Origin: Chloroflexi bacterium OLB13
Lineage (GTDB): Bacteria > Chloroflexota > Anaerolineae > Aggregatilineales > Phototrophicaceae
Direction of reading: 5' to 3'
DNA: 64,000 nt
NCBI GenBank assembly: GCA_001567485.1
Contig: JZRA01000092.1
Coordinates: forward strand, 124,001 to 188,000
In this document: positions 47,044 through 56,437 of the stretch, in pieces
How the letters are laid out: each line of letters opens with the position of its first letter
How positions within the stretch are numbered: the stretch's first letter is position 1
Notes under the pieces: generated by a model
The model's database searches: none
What the model was told of the DNA's origin: nothing
The model's input: the letters and a program-made list of their open reading frames with translations, nothing else
Position numbers and translations under genes: made by a program

Positions 47044-48360
47044 TTAGTAGCGCGTGATGTATCGCTCGACTTCCCAGCGCGTGACCTGCCGCTTGTACTC
47101 GCGGTATTCCTGCCGCTTAGCTTCGAGATAGCGATCTCCGACGTACGGCCCTAGCGCGCCCAGCACGACGTCATCGAGTTCGAGGTCGTCGAGCGCCTCG
47201 CCCAGCGAACGCGGCAGGATGTTCGGGATTTGCCGGCGTTTCACCGCTACGTTGACCATCGTCTCCTCCAGCGGGGCGGGCAGCACGGCGTTCTGGCGAA
47301 TGCCATCAAGACCGCTGGCGAGCATCACCGCCGATGCCAAGTAGGGGTTGGCGCTCGGATCGGGACAGCGCAGTTCAAGGCGCGCGCTCGTCGCCGGAAC
47401 GCGGATCAGCGCGCCCCGGTTGATATGCGCCCATGTGATGTGCACCGGCGCCTCGATGCTGGTGCCCAGCCGTTTGTAGCTGTTTACAAGCGGCGCCAGC
47501 ACCGCGCACATCGCCTTGGCGTGCTGCAGTTGGCCGGCGAGGAACTGCTTGGCGATGGGCGACAACCCGTACTGATCGGTGGCGTCGGCAAACGCATTGA
47601 CGCCGCCGTCCACTGTATACAGGCTCTGGTGCGTGTGCATGCCGGAGCCGGGCATATCTCCCCGTGGACGCGGCATAAACGTACAGTAGAGTCCGTGCTC
47701 GGCGGCGACATGCTTGAGCACTACGCGCGCCGTGAGCAGGTTATCGGCCGAGACGAGCGCCTCGTCGTGCATGAGGTCGATCTCGTGCTGCCCGTTACCG
47801 ATTTCGCTGTGAGCAGATGTCACGTCGATTCCCATTTGCGCAAGCACGCGGATCATCTCGCGCCGGATCGCCTGCGATGCCTCGTCCGACATATCGAAAT
47901 AGCTCGCCTCGTCGGTCGTGCCATCTAACAATGGGCGGCGGTCGCTATCGGTTTTGAACAGGTAGAACTCAAGCTCCATCCCGGTCTCGAACGTGAACCC
48001 CATGTCGCGCGCTTCCGCGGTGATGTTTTGCAGCACTGTGCGCGGATCGCCGACAAACGGGTCGCCGCTCAAGGTATGCACGCTGCAAATCAGCCGAGCG
48101 ACTTTCGTCCCGCCGCTGCTCCACGGCAAGACGCAAAACGTGCGCAGATCGGGCACCAGCAGCATGTCGCTTTCAGCCACGCGCGCGAATCCATCCAGCG
48201 CCGATCCGTCGAAATGCGCGCCTTGATCGAGGACGCGTGGCAAGCGCGACGCCGGCACGGTCACGCTCTTGACTTCGCCGGTGATGTCGGTAAACCACAG
48301 GTCGATGAAATCGACGTTCTGACTTTCAACCGCGCTGAGGATCGTGGATTTGTCAAACAT
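47044..48360 (-). CDS. Glutamine synthetase family protein (GlnA type I)
   Basis: A 438-residue type I glutamine synthetase-family enzyme. Metal and ATP motifs include ETGMELEFYLF, SAHSEIGNGQHEID, GSGMHTHQSL and RLELRCPDPSANPYLASAVMLASG. The usual DNGSGMH is DMPGSGMH, and NRSA.vRiP is NRGALIRVPA, so it may be a GlnA-like paralogue (glutamylpolyamine type) rather than the main ammonium-assimilating enzyme. There is no adenylylation-site NLY motif near the C-terminus. It stands alone and is transcribed toward lysC. Confidence 0.88.
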   Translation of the reverse strand: MFDKSTILSAVESQNVDFIDLWFTDITGEVKSVTVPASRLPRVLDQGAHFDGSALDGFARVAESDMLLVPDLRTFCVLPWSSGGTKVARLICSVHTLSGDPFVGDPRTVLQNITAEARDMGFTFETGMELEFYLFKTDSDRRPLLDGTTDEASYFDMSDEASQAIRREMIRVLAQMGIDVTSAHSEIGNGQHEIDLMHDEALVSADNLLTARVVLKHVAAEHGLYCTFMPRPRGDMPGSGMHTHQSLYTVDGGVNAFADATDQYGLSPIAKQFLAGQLQHAKAMCAVLAPLVNSYKRLGTSIEAPVHITWAHINRGALIRVPATSARLELRCPDPSANPYLASAVMLASGLDGIRQNAVLPAPLEETMVNVAVKRRQIPNILPRSLGEALDDLELDDVVLGALGPYVGDRYLEAKRQEYREYKRQVTRWEVERYITRY

Positions 48361-48482
48361 CACTAATTCGCCTTAACTGGTTCGAAGATCATAACGAGAT
48401 TAGCTGTGCCCTATCACCGCGCCAACGGTTCACTTGTCCGACCAAACCCGTCAACACGTTGTCCATTATCACCAAAGAACGC

Positions 48483-48947
48483 TTATTCGTCCGGCGCTAC
48501 CAGCAGCGGAATCTCCAGATGATCCAGCAGCGCCTGCACACCCAGCGTGTAGCTGCGCCAGCCAAAGCCGGCGATCTGCCCGATGCACACCGCCGCGATC
48601 ATCGACGTATGCCGGAACGCTTCCCGCGCGTAGATGTTCGAGAGATGCACTTCGACGGTCGGAAGCTGAACGGCGCTGATGGCGTCGCGTAGAGCGATCG
48701 ACGTATGGGTGTACGCCCCCGCATTGATGACGACGCCCGCGGCCCATGTCCGCGCATCATGGAACGCGTCCACCAGCGCGCCTTCATGGTTCGACTGCCT
48801 CGACTCGACGGTGGCCCCGTAGCGCGCCGCCACTTCTCCACACGCACGTTCGATGTCAATGAGCGTGGTCGTGCCGTAGACCGACGGCTCACGCACGCCG
48901 AGCAGGTTCAGGTTAGGGCCGTTTAGGATCAAGATCTTGCGGCTCAT
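48483..48947 (-). CDS. aroQ: 3-dehydroquinate dehydratase, type II
   Basis: A 154-residue type II dehydroquinase, the third shikimate step. [18 protein letters not shown] at the start contains the lid/tyrosine region; [24 protein letters not shown] and [15 protein letters not shown] (catalytic His region) follow. Length is normal. It is the last gene of the aro operon, 4 bases after aroB. Confidence 0.95.
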   Translation of the reverse strand: MSRKILILNGPNLNLLGVREPSVYGTTTLIDIERACGEVAARYGATVESRQSNHEGALVDAFHDARTWAAGVVINAGAYTHTSIALRDAISAVQLPTVEVHLSNIYAREAFRHTSMIAAVCIGQIAGFGWRSYTLGVQALLDHLEIPLLVAPDE

Positions 48948-48951
48948 GGCG

Positions 48952-49986
48952 TTATCTCACTTTATCCAACGCCTCGATTACGGCGCTGCGCGGCACGTCC
49001 TCAACTACTGTAACATGCTGCGGGCCGTGTATCAGCACAAACCGCGACCGGCCTGCACGCCACTTCTTATCGGTCGCCATCGCATCCCACAGCGCGTCGG
49101 CGGACACGTCGCCCAAGCGGGTCGGAAGCCCAACCTGCCGCACCCACGCCCCGACCTGCTCAGGGAGCGCCGCGTCACACAGCCCCATGACGGCAGACAG
49201 GTGCGCCGCGGCAATCAACCCAAGCCCGACCGCTTCGCCATGCCGCCACTGATATTCCGTGACCGTTTCCAACGCATGCGCAAACGTGTGGCCGAGGTTG
49301 AGATGCGCGCGCACGCCTTTTTCGAACGGGTCAGCTTCGACGATCCCGACTTTGACCTGCACCGCACGCCGGATCACGTCCTCGGCGCGCGTCGGCGACC
49401 ACAGCGACGGATCAAGGATCGCCGCGTCGCCGATCAGGCCGGCCTTGATGATCTCCGCCATGCCGCATCGCCACTCGACCTCCGGCAGCGTAACGAGGAA
49501 GTCGGGGTCGATCAGCACCACGGCGGGCTGCTTGAACGCGCCGACGAGGTTCTTGCCTTCGGCCAGATCGACGCCCACCTTGCCGCCGACGCTGCTATCG
49601 ACCATCGCCAGCAGCGACGTGGGCATCTGGATCAAGTCGACGCCGCGATAGTACGTAGCTGCCGCGAAGCCGGCCGTATCCCCGACCACACCGCCCCCCA
49701 ACGCCAGTACCGCGCCGTGCCGATCCAAGCCTGTGCGCACGTAATCGTGATACAACGCTTCGACTGTGGCGAGCGTCTTGTACTGCTCACCGTCGGGCAT
49801 CGTCACCAGACGGCCAGTGGGAAGCGCATCGAGGATCGTTTGCGCGTGCAGCGGCGCGATCGTGGTATTGGTCGTGACGGCGACGCGTGGATGCGCGCTG
49901 AACCCGGAAACACGCCGGGCCACTCCACGCTCGATCACGAGTCGATACTCGCCCTCCGGTGAATGAACGGTCAGGATGCCTGCCAC
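48952..49986 (-). CDS. aroB: 3-dehydroquinate synthase
   Basis: A 344-residue enzyme converting DAHP to 3-dehydroquinate using NAD and a metal. Diagnostic stretches are [47 protein letters not shown] (about 94-140) and [14 protein letters not shown] with the metal histidine. It overlaps the aroK end by 16 bases. Confidence 0.96.
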   Translation of the reverse strand: MAGILTVHSPEGEYRLVIERGVARRVSGFSAHPRVAVTTNTTIAPLHAQTILDALPTGRLVTMPDGEQYKTLATVEALYHDYVRTGLDRHGAVLALGGGVVGDTAGFAAATYYRGVDLIQMPTSLLAMVDSSVGGKVGVDLAEGKNLVGAFKQPAVVLIDPDFLVTLPEVEWRCGMAEIIKAGLIGDAAILDPSLWSPTRAEDVIRRAVQVKVGIVEADPFEKGVRAHLNLGHTFAHALETVTEYQWRHGEAVGLGLIAAAHLSAVMGLCDAALPEQVGAWVRQVGLPTRLGDVSADALWDAMATDKKWRAGRSRFVLIHGPQHVTVVEDVPRSAVIEALDKVR

Positions 49987-50468
49987 AGCGCGATGACCTC
50001 CTGTGCGGTGTCGTGGGGCGCGCGCCCCGTCGTGTCAACGTGATACGGAAGCTGGCGATAGATCGGCGTCCGCTGTTCGAGCAGGCCGCGCCATGTCGCC
50101 GCCAGCGGCCGGTGACCCGTATGGGAAAGCCGCGACTCGATGGCTTCGGGCGATGCCCACAGACACACGATCATGGCGTTCGGCGCTAGAACCGCGCAGT
50201 TACGCGGGTCGATCAACGTGCCGCCGCCGGTCGCGATCACGAGGCCGCGCTGGTCAGCAAGCTCGGCGCACACGTCGCGCTCCATGGCGCGAAATGCCGA
50301 CTCGCCGTCCTCAGCGAAGATCGCCGGGATCGTGCGGCCGGTGCGCGCCTCGATCAACGCGTCCGTGTCGATGAACGGGAGTTTTAGCCGGCCAGCGACG
50401 AGCCGCCCAACGGTCGACTTGCCCGTCCCCATAAACCCGGTCAATACGATATTCGCCGGCTTACTCAT
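49971..50468 (-). CDS. aroK: Shikimate kinase
   Basis: A 165-residue P-loop kinase making shikimate 3-phosphate. The Walker A is GFMGTGKSTVGR (about 12-23), the DTD shikimate-binding motif lies at about 36-38, and VIATGGGTL near residue 78 holds the GGG motif. Normal length. It overlaps aroC by 8 bases and aroB by 16. Confidence 0.95.
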   Translation of the reverse strand: MSKPANIVLTGFMGTGKSTVGRLVAGRLKLPFIDTDALIEARTGRTIPAIFAEDGESAFRAMERDVCAELADQRGLVIATGGGTLIDPRNCAVLAPNAMIVCLWASPEAIESRLSHTGHRPLAATWRGLLEQRTPIYRQLPYHVDTTGRAPHDTAQEVIALWQAS

Positions 50469-51639
50469 AACCGAAACGCCACGACCTGTCGTTCATCGGC
50501 AAATCGTCGACGTGGCTGCGCCGCAAGCGGTCAAAGCGCGGGCGCATCTCTTCGATACTGTCGCCGCCGAGCTTTTCGAGCAGCGCATCCGCCAGCACAA
50601 TCGAGAGCATCGCCTCGCCGATGGGGACGGCACGCGGCAGCGCGCAAAAGTCGCTGCGCTCGTACTTCGTGGGGGTCGCTTCGCCTGTCGCCAAGTCGAC
50701 GGAGTCGAAGCCGGCCAGCACTGTCGCGATCGGCTTCATCGCTGCGCGCACGATGATCGGCTCGCCGGTCGTGATACCCCCTTCAAGGCCGCCAGCCCGA
50801 TTCGTCCGCCGCACGAGTTTACCGTCCAGCGTGTCGATGGCATCATGCGCGCGCGTCCCCGGTATCCCCGCCTGCGCGAATGCGTCACCGATCTCGGCGC
50901 CTTTCATCGCGTGGATGCTCGTCATAGCGCCGACGATCCGTCCGTCCAGCTTGCGGTCGTGCTGCACATGCGACCCAAGCCCCGGCGGGACGCCAAGCGC
51001 GACAATCTCCATGACGCCGCCGAGCGTATCCTTGGCGATCTTCGCCTGCCGGATCGCCTCGCGCATCTGCTCCGAGGCGTCGCTCAACGGGCAGCGCACG
51101 TCCGACTCCTCAGCCAACCGGAAGCGGTCTGCATACGCCAGATCGCCCGGAATTTCGGCGCGCACACCACCGATCTGTGTGACATAGCCGCCGATCACGA
51201 CGCCGAACTGCGCCAGCAGCTGACGGCAAATCGCGCCGACAGCGACACGCATAGTCGTCTCACGCGCGCTCGCGCGTTCCAGCGCAAGCCGCAGATCGCG
51301 ATAGCCGTACTTCACCGCGCCAGTCAGGTCGGCGTGGCCGGGGCGCGGGATAGTCATCGGCTCAATATCTTTTTCCTTCCAGTTCTTGAAGTCGCGGTTC
51401 TCGACCAGCAGGCCAATCGGCGCGCCCGTCGTGTGTCCGGCCATCACCCCCGCCGTGATCCGCGCGTGATCCTTCTCGATCTGCATACGGCCGCCGCTGC
51501 CATATCCCTGCTGGCGGCGCGCAAGCTGCACGTCGATAGCATCACTGGTCAACGGCAGGCCGGCGGGCATCCCATCAAGAATGGCGGTCAGCATCGGGCC
51601 GTGGCTTTCCCCGGCGGTCAAAAAGCGGAGTACGCTCAT
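50461..51639 (-). CDS. aroC: Chorismate synthase
   Basis: A 392-residue FMN-dependent enzyme making chorismate. LRFLTAGESHGPMLTAILDGMPAGLP at the start, RRQQGYGSGGRM, RPGHADLTGAVKYGYRD and GGLEGGITTGEPI are the family signatures. Normal length. Coupled to aroE by an ATGA overlap. Confidence 0.97.
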   Translation of the reverse strand: MSVLRFLTAGESHGPMLTAILDGMPAGLPLTSDAIDVQLARRQQGYGSGGRMQIEKDHARITAGVMAGHTTGAPIGLLVENRDFKNWKEKDIEPMTIPRPGHADLTGAVKYGYRDLRLALERASARETTMRVAVGAICRQLLAQFGVVIGGYVTQIGGVRAEIPGDLAYADRFRLAEESDVRCPLSDASEQMREAIRQAKIAKDTLGGVMEIVALGVPPGLGSHVQHDRKLDGRIVGAMTSIHAMKGAEIGDAFAQAGIPGTRAHDAIDTLDGKLVRRTNRAGGLEGGITTGEPIIVRAAMKPIATVLAGFDSVDLATGEATPTKYERSDFCALPRAVPIGEAMLSIVLADALLEKLGGDSIEEMRPRFDRLRRSHVDDLPMNDRSWRFGYE

Positions 51640-52499
51640 CGGCGCGTGTCCTCGTCATTCGCGGCGCCGTTCGCATCGTTCAATCCCAACTGCGCGCGCA
51701 CCGCATCGAACATCACATCGACCGGCGCGGCGACCCCAGTCCAACGCTCGAATGCCGCAGCGCCTTGATGCACCAACATGCCCAACCCACCGACTGCGCG
51801 TCCATCGTGCATCTCGGCTTGCTGCATCAAGCGCGTGCGGGCCGGCTTGTAGATCATATCGTAAACGACGACTCCATCGGGGAACGGCACGGTGTCCGGC
51901 CACGGTGTCGCGCCGACCTCCGGCAGCATACCCACCGGCGTGCAGTTGACGATCATATCAGCCGGCCCGGCGAGTTCGGTCAATGCCACCGCACGCGCCG
52001 CTAGCCGGATGTTGCTCAAAGCGAGGTTGGCGACCATCGTACGCGCTTTGTCTAGGCTGCGGCTCGCCACGCGCACGTCCGCGCCCGCGCCGCATAAGCC
52101 GACCACCGCTGCCCGCGCTGCCCCTCCCGCCCCCAACACGATGACGCGCTTGCCCGAAACGTCAACGCCGTGCGCTGCCAGATCAGCCATGAATCCCGCC
52201 AGATCGGTATTGGTTCCGATCATTTCCAGCAGGTCGATGGTGTTGACAGCCCCGACGGCACGCGCCACATCGTCGGGTGTCACGTACTTCATCGCTTCTT
52301 CTTTGTGTGGGATCGTCACGTTCAGCCCCACATAGCCGTGACGCTGCGGCTCAAGGATCCCTTCGCGCACGATGTCAGGCGGGATCGCCATCGCGTCGTA
52401 ATACCAGTCCATGCCCAACGCGTCGAAGGCGGCGTTGTGCATCGCGGGGCTGAGCGTCGTGGTCAGCGGCCAGCCGATGATCCCGACTTTAGTGGGCAT
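51636..52499 (-). CDS. aroE: Shikimate dehydrogenase
   Basis: A 287-residue NADP-dependent dehydrogenase. GIIGWPLTTTLSPAMHNAAF near the start binds shikimate, NVTIPHKEEAM holds the catalytic Lys, and VIVLGAGGAARAAV is the nucleotide-binding loop. The true start is ATG 52499; the open frame further upstream lies inside aroA, which it overlaps by 11 bases. Confidence 0.95.
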   Translation of the reverse strand: MPTKVGIIGWPLTTTLSPAMHNAAFDALGMDWYYDAMAIPPDIVREGILEPQRHGYVGLNVTIPHKEEAMKYVTPDDVARAVGAVNTIDLLEMIGTNTDLAGFMADLAAHGVDVSGKRVIVLGAGGAARAAVVGLCGAGADVRVASRSLDKARTMVANLALSNIRLAARAVALTELAGPADMIVNCTPVGMLPEVGATPWPDTVPFPDGVVVYDMIYKPARTRLMQQAEMHDGRAVGGLGMLVHQGAAAFERWTGVAAPVDVMFDAVRAQLGLNDANGAANDEDTRR

Positions 52500-53811
52500 G
52501 TGCGCCTCCCGCCGACTCGACGATTGGAGCGCCCAACGCCGACATGATCGCCGCAAAGCCGGGGAACGAATCGGCGGCGCATCCCGCGTCCAACACACTC
52601 GTCTCTCCACTGGCGATCAGTCCGGCGACAGCGCAGCTCATGGCGATTCGATGATCGTCGTGCGAGTCGACCGTCGCGCCGTGCAGCTGCTGCGGCCCTG
52701 TGATCGAAAAGCCGTCGTCCGTCTCGGTGATCTGCGCGCCGAATTTGCGAAGCTCGGCCGCCATCACCGCGATCCGGTCGGTCTCTTTGACACGCAGTTC
52801 CTGGGCATCGCGCACGGTCGTCGTGCCTTCGGCGCACAACGCGGCGATCATAAAGACCGGGAATTCATCGATCATCCGCACGACCACCTCGCCGCCCACA
52901 TCGATTGCGCGCAGCGGCGCGTACCGCACGCGCACCGTGCCGACCGGCTCGCCAGCCTCAAGGCCGGTTTCGGTCACGACGAAGTCGGCTCCCATCTCGC
53001 GCAGCACGTCGATAATCCCGGTGCGCGTATCGTTCAGGTTGACGCCGGTCAGCGTGATGTCACTGCCGGGGATAACCGCCGCGGCGACAATCGGGAACGC
53101 CGCGCTGGACGCATCGCCCGGCACGGTCATGTCGAACGGGCGAAGCGAAGCGCCACGCCGAATTGTCGATGTCATGCCGTCCACGGACAGGTTGGCCCCC
53201 ATCGCCGTCAGCATGCGCTCGGTGTGATCACGCGCCGGCCCCGGCTGAGTCAGCACCGTCTCGCCCTCGGCGAACAAGCCGGCGAGAAGCACCGCGCTCT
53301 TGACCTGCGCCGACGCCATCGGCATATCGTAATGGATGCCATGCAGCGGCGCAGGTTCGATGCTCAGCGGAGCGCGCCCATCGTTGGATGCGATCTTCGC
53401 ACCCATCCGGCCAAGCGGTTCGATGATGCGTTTCATCGGCCGGCGGCGGAGCTGTTCACTGCCGTCAAGCACACTGGCGAACGATTGACCCACCATGATA
53501 CCGGCCAGAAGCCGGATACCGGTTCCGGCGTTGACAAGGTTAAGCGACGCACCCGGCGGCTGAAGCGCTCCGCCGTGGATCGTCAGCGTGTTGAGGTCAT
53601 GCCGTTTCACGCGCACGCCCAACGCTTGAATCGTCGCCAGCGACGCCTCGGTATCTCCGGCGGCAAGCCACCCGCGCACGGTGCTTGTCCCACCGGCCAG
53701 CGCGCCAAACAACACCGCGCGATGACTCAGCGACTTGTCTCCGGGAACGGTCGTCATCCCGGCCAGCGCGGGCGACGGCCGTACGGCCCATTGTTTATCT
53801 GCGCGTGCCAT
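52489..53811 (-). CDS. aroA: 3-phosphoshikimate 1-carboxyvinyltransferase (EPSP synthase)
   Basis: A 440-residue EPSP synthase. The PEP/shikimate-phosphate motif is PGDKSLSHRAVLFGALAGG (about 24-42), followed by LVNAGTGIRLLAGIM (about 93-107), RMGAKI and, near the end, RVKETDRIAVMAAELRKFGA and DHRIAMSCAVAGL. The NAGTGIR loop has Gly where glyphosate-sensitive enzymes usually do; sensitivity cannot be judged further. It overlaps tyrA by 17 bases. Confidence 0.96.
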   Translation of the reverse strand: MARADKQWAVRPSPALAGMTTVPGDKSLSHRAVLFGALAGGTSTVRGWLAAGDTEASLATIQALGVRVKRHDLNTLTIHGGALQPPGASLNLVNAGTGIRLLAGIMVGQSFASVLDGSEQLRRRPMKRIIEPLGRMGAKIASNDGRAPLSIEPAPLHGIHYDMPMASAQVKSAVLLAGLFAEGETVLTQPGPARDHTERMLTAMGANLSVDGMTSTIRRGASLRPFDMTVPGDASSAAFPIVAAAVIPGSDITLTGVNLNDTRTGIIDVLREMGADFVVTETGLEAGEPVGTVRVRYAPLRAIDVGGEVVVRMIDEFPVFMIAALCAEGTTTVRDAQELRVKETDRIAVMAAELRKFGAQITETDDGFSITGPQQLHGATVDSHDDHRIAMSCAVAGLIASGETSVLDAGCAADSFPGFAAIMSALGAPIVESAGGAHAH

Positions 53812-54688
53812 GCGTCCTCTTCTCGTATTGTGCCGACCACTCCATCCGCGTCTTGCGCAGCGGGGTCAGGGCCTCGGTAAGCTGCTCTTCATCCTGCGCG
53901 ATCAACATGGTTTCCAACAGCCCCAACTGCACGCGAAACATCGCCAAAAGCGTAGCGACTGCCTGCCGGTTGGTGCTCAGAATATCGCTCATCATGCGGA
54001 TGTCGCTGCCAGCCAGCCGCGACGTGTCGCGAAAGCCGCCAGCCGCCAAATCCCACACTTCGGGCGTCTTGCCGGCGGCGTTCGCCACGGTCGCCACGAG
54101 CGACACGCTTAACAAATACGGCAGGTGGCTGATCGCCGCGACGACTTTGTCGTGCCGGTCGGCGTCCATCTCGATCGCGATGGCGCCCACCGCCTCAAGC
54201 AGCGCGAGCGCCCGGATGCGCGCCGCGGGTGTGGTGCGGCGTGTCGGGCACAGCACCCACGGGCGGTTCACATAGAGCGTCGCATCGGCGTTCTCAATAC
54301 CGCTGACTTCCTTGCCCGTCATCGGATGCCCGCCGACGGCCTGAATCCCGATTGGAAGCCGTCCCATCACATCACAGATGTCGCGCTTGGTGCTGCCGAT
54401 GTCCATGAGGAGTGTGTTGGAGCGCAAGTACGCGCCGATTTGCCCGGCGACGATCCGCGAGATCACGCGCACCGGCGCACACATCAGCACGACGTCCGAG
54501 TCGCGCACGCCTTCGCGCAGATCGTCCGTGACGCGGTCGGTGATGCCGTTCTCCAAAGCGTATGTCCGGGCCGACGCATCCATGTCCACGCCGACGATCT
54601 GATCGGCGTAACCACGCAGCGCGAGCGCCAGCGAGGCGCCCATCAGGCCCAACCCGACAACGGTGAGCTGTTTCGATGCAAACCCCAT
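53795..54688 (-). CDS. tyrA: Prephenate dehydrogenase
   Basis: A 297-residue NAD(P)-dependent TyrA for tyrosine synthesis. The Rossmann loop [15 protein letters not shown] lies at about 10-24; [11 protein letters not shown] (about 95-105) and [21 protein letters not shown] (about 120-140) are family hallmarks. There is no chorismate mutase or ACT domain; the mutase is the separate aroH two genes upstream. No pheA is in the window, so phenylalanine synthesis must be completed elsewhere. Confidence 0.94.
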   Translation of the reverse strand: MGFASKQLTVVGLGLMGASLALALRGYADQIVGVDMDASARTYALENGITDRVTDDLREGVRDSDVVLMCAPVRVISRIVAGQIGAYLRSNTLLMDIGSTKRDICDVMGRLPIGIQAVGGHPMTGKEVSGIENADATLYVNRPWVLCPTRRTTPAARIRALALLEAVGAIAIEMDADRHDKVVAAISHLPYLLSVSLVATVANAAGKTPEVWDLAAGGFRDTSRLAGSDIRMMSDILSTNRQAVATLLAMFRVQLGLLETMLIAQDEEQLTEALTPLRKTRMEWSAQYEKRTHGTRR

Positions 54689-54692
54689 GGAG

Positions 54693-55706
54693 TCATGCGC
54701 TCCGATCTACCGCGGCCGCCACCCGCCGCACCGCCTGCATCATCGCGGTGAACTGTGCAGCCGTCAGGCTCTGGCGCCCATCTGACATCGCGTTGGGCGG
54801 GTCGAGATGCACCTCGACGATCAGACCATCGGCGCCCGCCGCGACCGCTGCCCGCGCGACCGGTTCGACATACTCGCTCTTGCCGACGGCGTGGCTGGGA
54901 TCGGCGATCACCGGAAGATGCGTGAGCTGTTTGAGCACCGGAATAGCGTTCAGATCGAATGTGTTGCGCGTGGCCGTCTCGAACGTCCGAATACCGCGTT
55001 CACACAGCATCACCTGATGATTGCCGCCGGCCAGCACGTACTCCGCCGCCATGAGCAGATCTTCGACGGTGCTGCTCATCCCGCGCTTGAGCAGCACCGG
55101 CTTACGGCTGAGGCCGACGGCGTTGAGCAGCGTGAAGTTCTGCATGTTGCGCGCGCCCACTTGCAGCACGTCCGCATACTGACCGACCATGTCGACCAAG
55201 TGCGGATCCATCACCTCGGTGACAACCGGCAGGCCGGTGACTTCGCGGGCCTCCGCGAGCCATTGCAAGCCACGCTCGCCGTGGCCCTGAAAACTGTAGG
55301 GTGATGTGCGCGGTTTGAACGCGCCTCCGCGAAGCGCGGTCGCCCCTGCCTCTTTTACCGCGCAGGCCGTTTCGATGATCTGCTCGCGCCCCTCAACCGA
55401 ACACGGCCCAGCGATCACCAGCACCTTGTCCGCGCCGATCTTGCATCCATTCAACGGGAACTGCGTGGTCTCCGTGTGAAATTGGCGGCTCGCCAGCGTA
55501 TAGGGGACGCGCGTCGGCGTGACCTTCTCGACACCGGACATCTGCTCGTAGACGGCGGGGGTCAGCGGGGTGGCGCTGTGGCCCACAACCGCCACAATCG
55601 TCCGTTGGCCTGACCATACATGCGAGGTGTATCCGTCCTGCTCGACCTGTGCGGCGACCGCCGCGACATGCTCCGTCGTACTCTCACCCGCCATCAAGAT
55701 GATCAT
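54693..55706 (-). CDS. aroF: 3-deoxy-7-phosphoheptulonate synthase (type I-beta)
   Basis: A 337-residue DAHP synthase that commits PEP and erythrose 4-phosphate to aromatic synthesis. An N-terminal ferredoxin-like regulatory domain (about 1-70, [21 protein letters not shown]) precedes the barrel: [42 protein letters not shown] and [13 protein letters not shown]. The N-terminal domain in this class usually gives feedback control by Tyr or Phe. It overlaps aroH by 4 bases (ATGA). Confidence 0.96.
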   Translation of the reverse strand: MIILMAGESTTEHVAAVAAQVEQDGYTSHVWSGQRTIVAVVGHSATPLTPAVYEQMSGVEKVTPTRVPYTLASRQFHTETTQFPLNGCKIGADKVLVIAGPCSVEGREQIIETACAVKEAGATALRGGAFKPRTSPYSFQGHGERGLQWLAEAREVTGLPVVTEVMDPHLVDMVGQYADVLQVGARNMQNFTLLNAVGLSRKPVLLKRGMSSTVEDLLMAAEYVLAGGNHQVMLCERGIRTFETATRNTFDLNAIPVLKQLTHLPVIADPSHAVGKSEYVEPVARAAVAAGADGLIVEVHLDPPNAMSDGRQSLTAAQFTAMMQAVRRVAAAVDRSA

Positions 55707-56122
55707 GATCGATCCCCTTCTCGATCTCTGCCTACGGATTCGCCTTGCAGGATCTGCCGACGCTGTGCCAAGTCGGGCCTCAGCCCCTGCGCGCCATGCA
55801 GATACACGTGGACAATGTCATCAAGTCCCTTGTCGGTATTCCAATGGATCAAAATCCGCACCGTCCGTTCAATCCCTCCCGGCACGGCCAACTCCTGCAT
55901 GCCGAGCAACGCCACCCGCGACCACCCGACTTTGCGGCCCGCCGGCGCCGGGAACCCCGCGTCTAAATCCGGTGTAGAGGTGAAGATCACACTCGCCACT
56001 TCATCTTCGATGATCCCGTTCACTTCGATCATCTGCGCCAGCAGTTCGGCCGCGGCATCCACGATCGCGTCTGCGCGATTCTCCGCTACCGTCGTTGCGC
56101 CACGCACACCCCGCACCATCAT
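55703..56122 (-). CDS. aroH: Chorismate mutase, AroH type
   Basis: A 139-residue monofunctional AroH-fold mutase turning chorismate to prephenate. It opens [20 protein letters not shown], with the active-site Arg; later come [16 protein letters not shown] and a [22 protein letters not shown] tail. The start at ATG 56122 has GGAGGGG five bases upstream. It is the first structural gene behind the leader-peptide/attenuator region, so the mutase that diverts chorismate to Phe/Tyr is the best-placed target of that control. Confidence 0.95.
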   Translation of the reverse strand: MMVRGVRGATTVAENRADAIVDAAAELLAQMIEVNGIIEDEVASVIFTSTPDLDAGFPAPAGRKVGWSRVALLGMQELAVPGGIERTVRILIHWNTDKGLDDIVHVYLHGAQGLRPDLAQRRQILQGESVGRDREGDRS

Positions 56123-56167
56123 AGGAATCCCCTCCAGCAAGACATCGCCTATTCCCCTCCAACCCGC

Positions 56168-56202
56168 AAAAAAAGGCGCAGAGCGTTGTGCTCTGCGCCT
56201 TT
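56168..56202 (-). terminator. Intrinsic terminator / attenuator before aroH
   Basis: A perfect 13-base-pair stem (AAAGGCGCAGAGC with GCTCTGCGCCTTT), a 5-base loop and a run of seven U on the minus strand, 45 bases before the aroH start. A six-base segment CTGCGC at 56247-56242 inside the leader region can pair with the hairpin's 5' arm (GCGCAG), a possible antiterminator. It could instead simply end the trp transcript. Confidence 0.85.
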
Positions 56203-56224
56203 CAATTCCGGTGTACGTTCGCTC

Positions 56225-56323
56225 CTAGCGAGCCGTCCTCCGCGCAGCGGTCAACGCCGAACCTGCCCCTATGTGGCCCGTAAAGTAATAAAAGGCGTAG
56301 GTGCGGCAGGATTCGTGCGACAC
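56225..56323 (-). CDS. Phe/Tyr-rich leader peptide (aro operon attenuation)
   Basis: A 32-codon frame from GTG 56323 to TAG 56225 encodes a peptide containing TYAFYYF at residues 8-14, with codons TAC GCC TTT TAT TAC TTT. Five of six consecutive residues are Tyr or Phe. It sits between a promoter-like sequence and the strong terminator before aroH, the layout of a transcription-attenuation leader sensing charged tRNA-Tyr and tRNA-Phe. A GGGA lies about 8 bases before the start as a modest ribosome site, and an in-frame stop lies upstream. This is inferred from sequence and position only. Confidence 0.65.
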   Translation of the reverse strand: MSHESCRTYAFYYFTGHIGAGSALTAARRTAR

Positions 56324-56356
56324 GCGCGGATTCCCACAGGCGAACGATGGGCACAG

Positions 56357-56385
56357 AGCTTATCGCGGCGGATGGGGCGTGTCAA
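56357..56385 (-). promoter_or_regulatory. Promoter of the aroH-aroQ operon
   Basis: A perfect -35 TTGACA (56385-56380) is followed after 17 bases by a poor TAAGCT (56362-56357); GATAAG at 15-base spacing is an alternative -10. Transcription would begin just before the leader-peptide start, consistent with an independently initiated aro operon. Confidence 0.45.
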
Positions 56386-56437
56386 TCAGTTGGGGCAGCC
56401 TCCTTCAAATTCCGTACACCTTGCACAAGTCTCTCCC

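Noticed and set aside
56260-56340. Alternative leader frame GTG GGA ATC... ending TAG before aroH
   Set aside because: It overlaps the Tyr/Phe leader in another frame but encodes only one Phe and no Tyr, so it has no regulatory logic.
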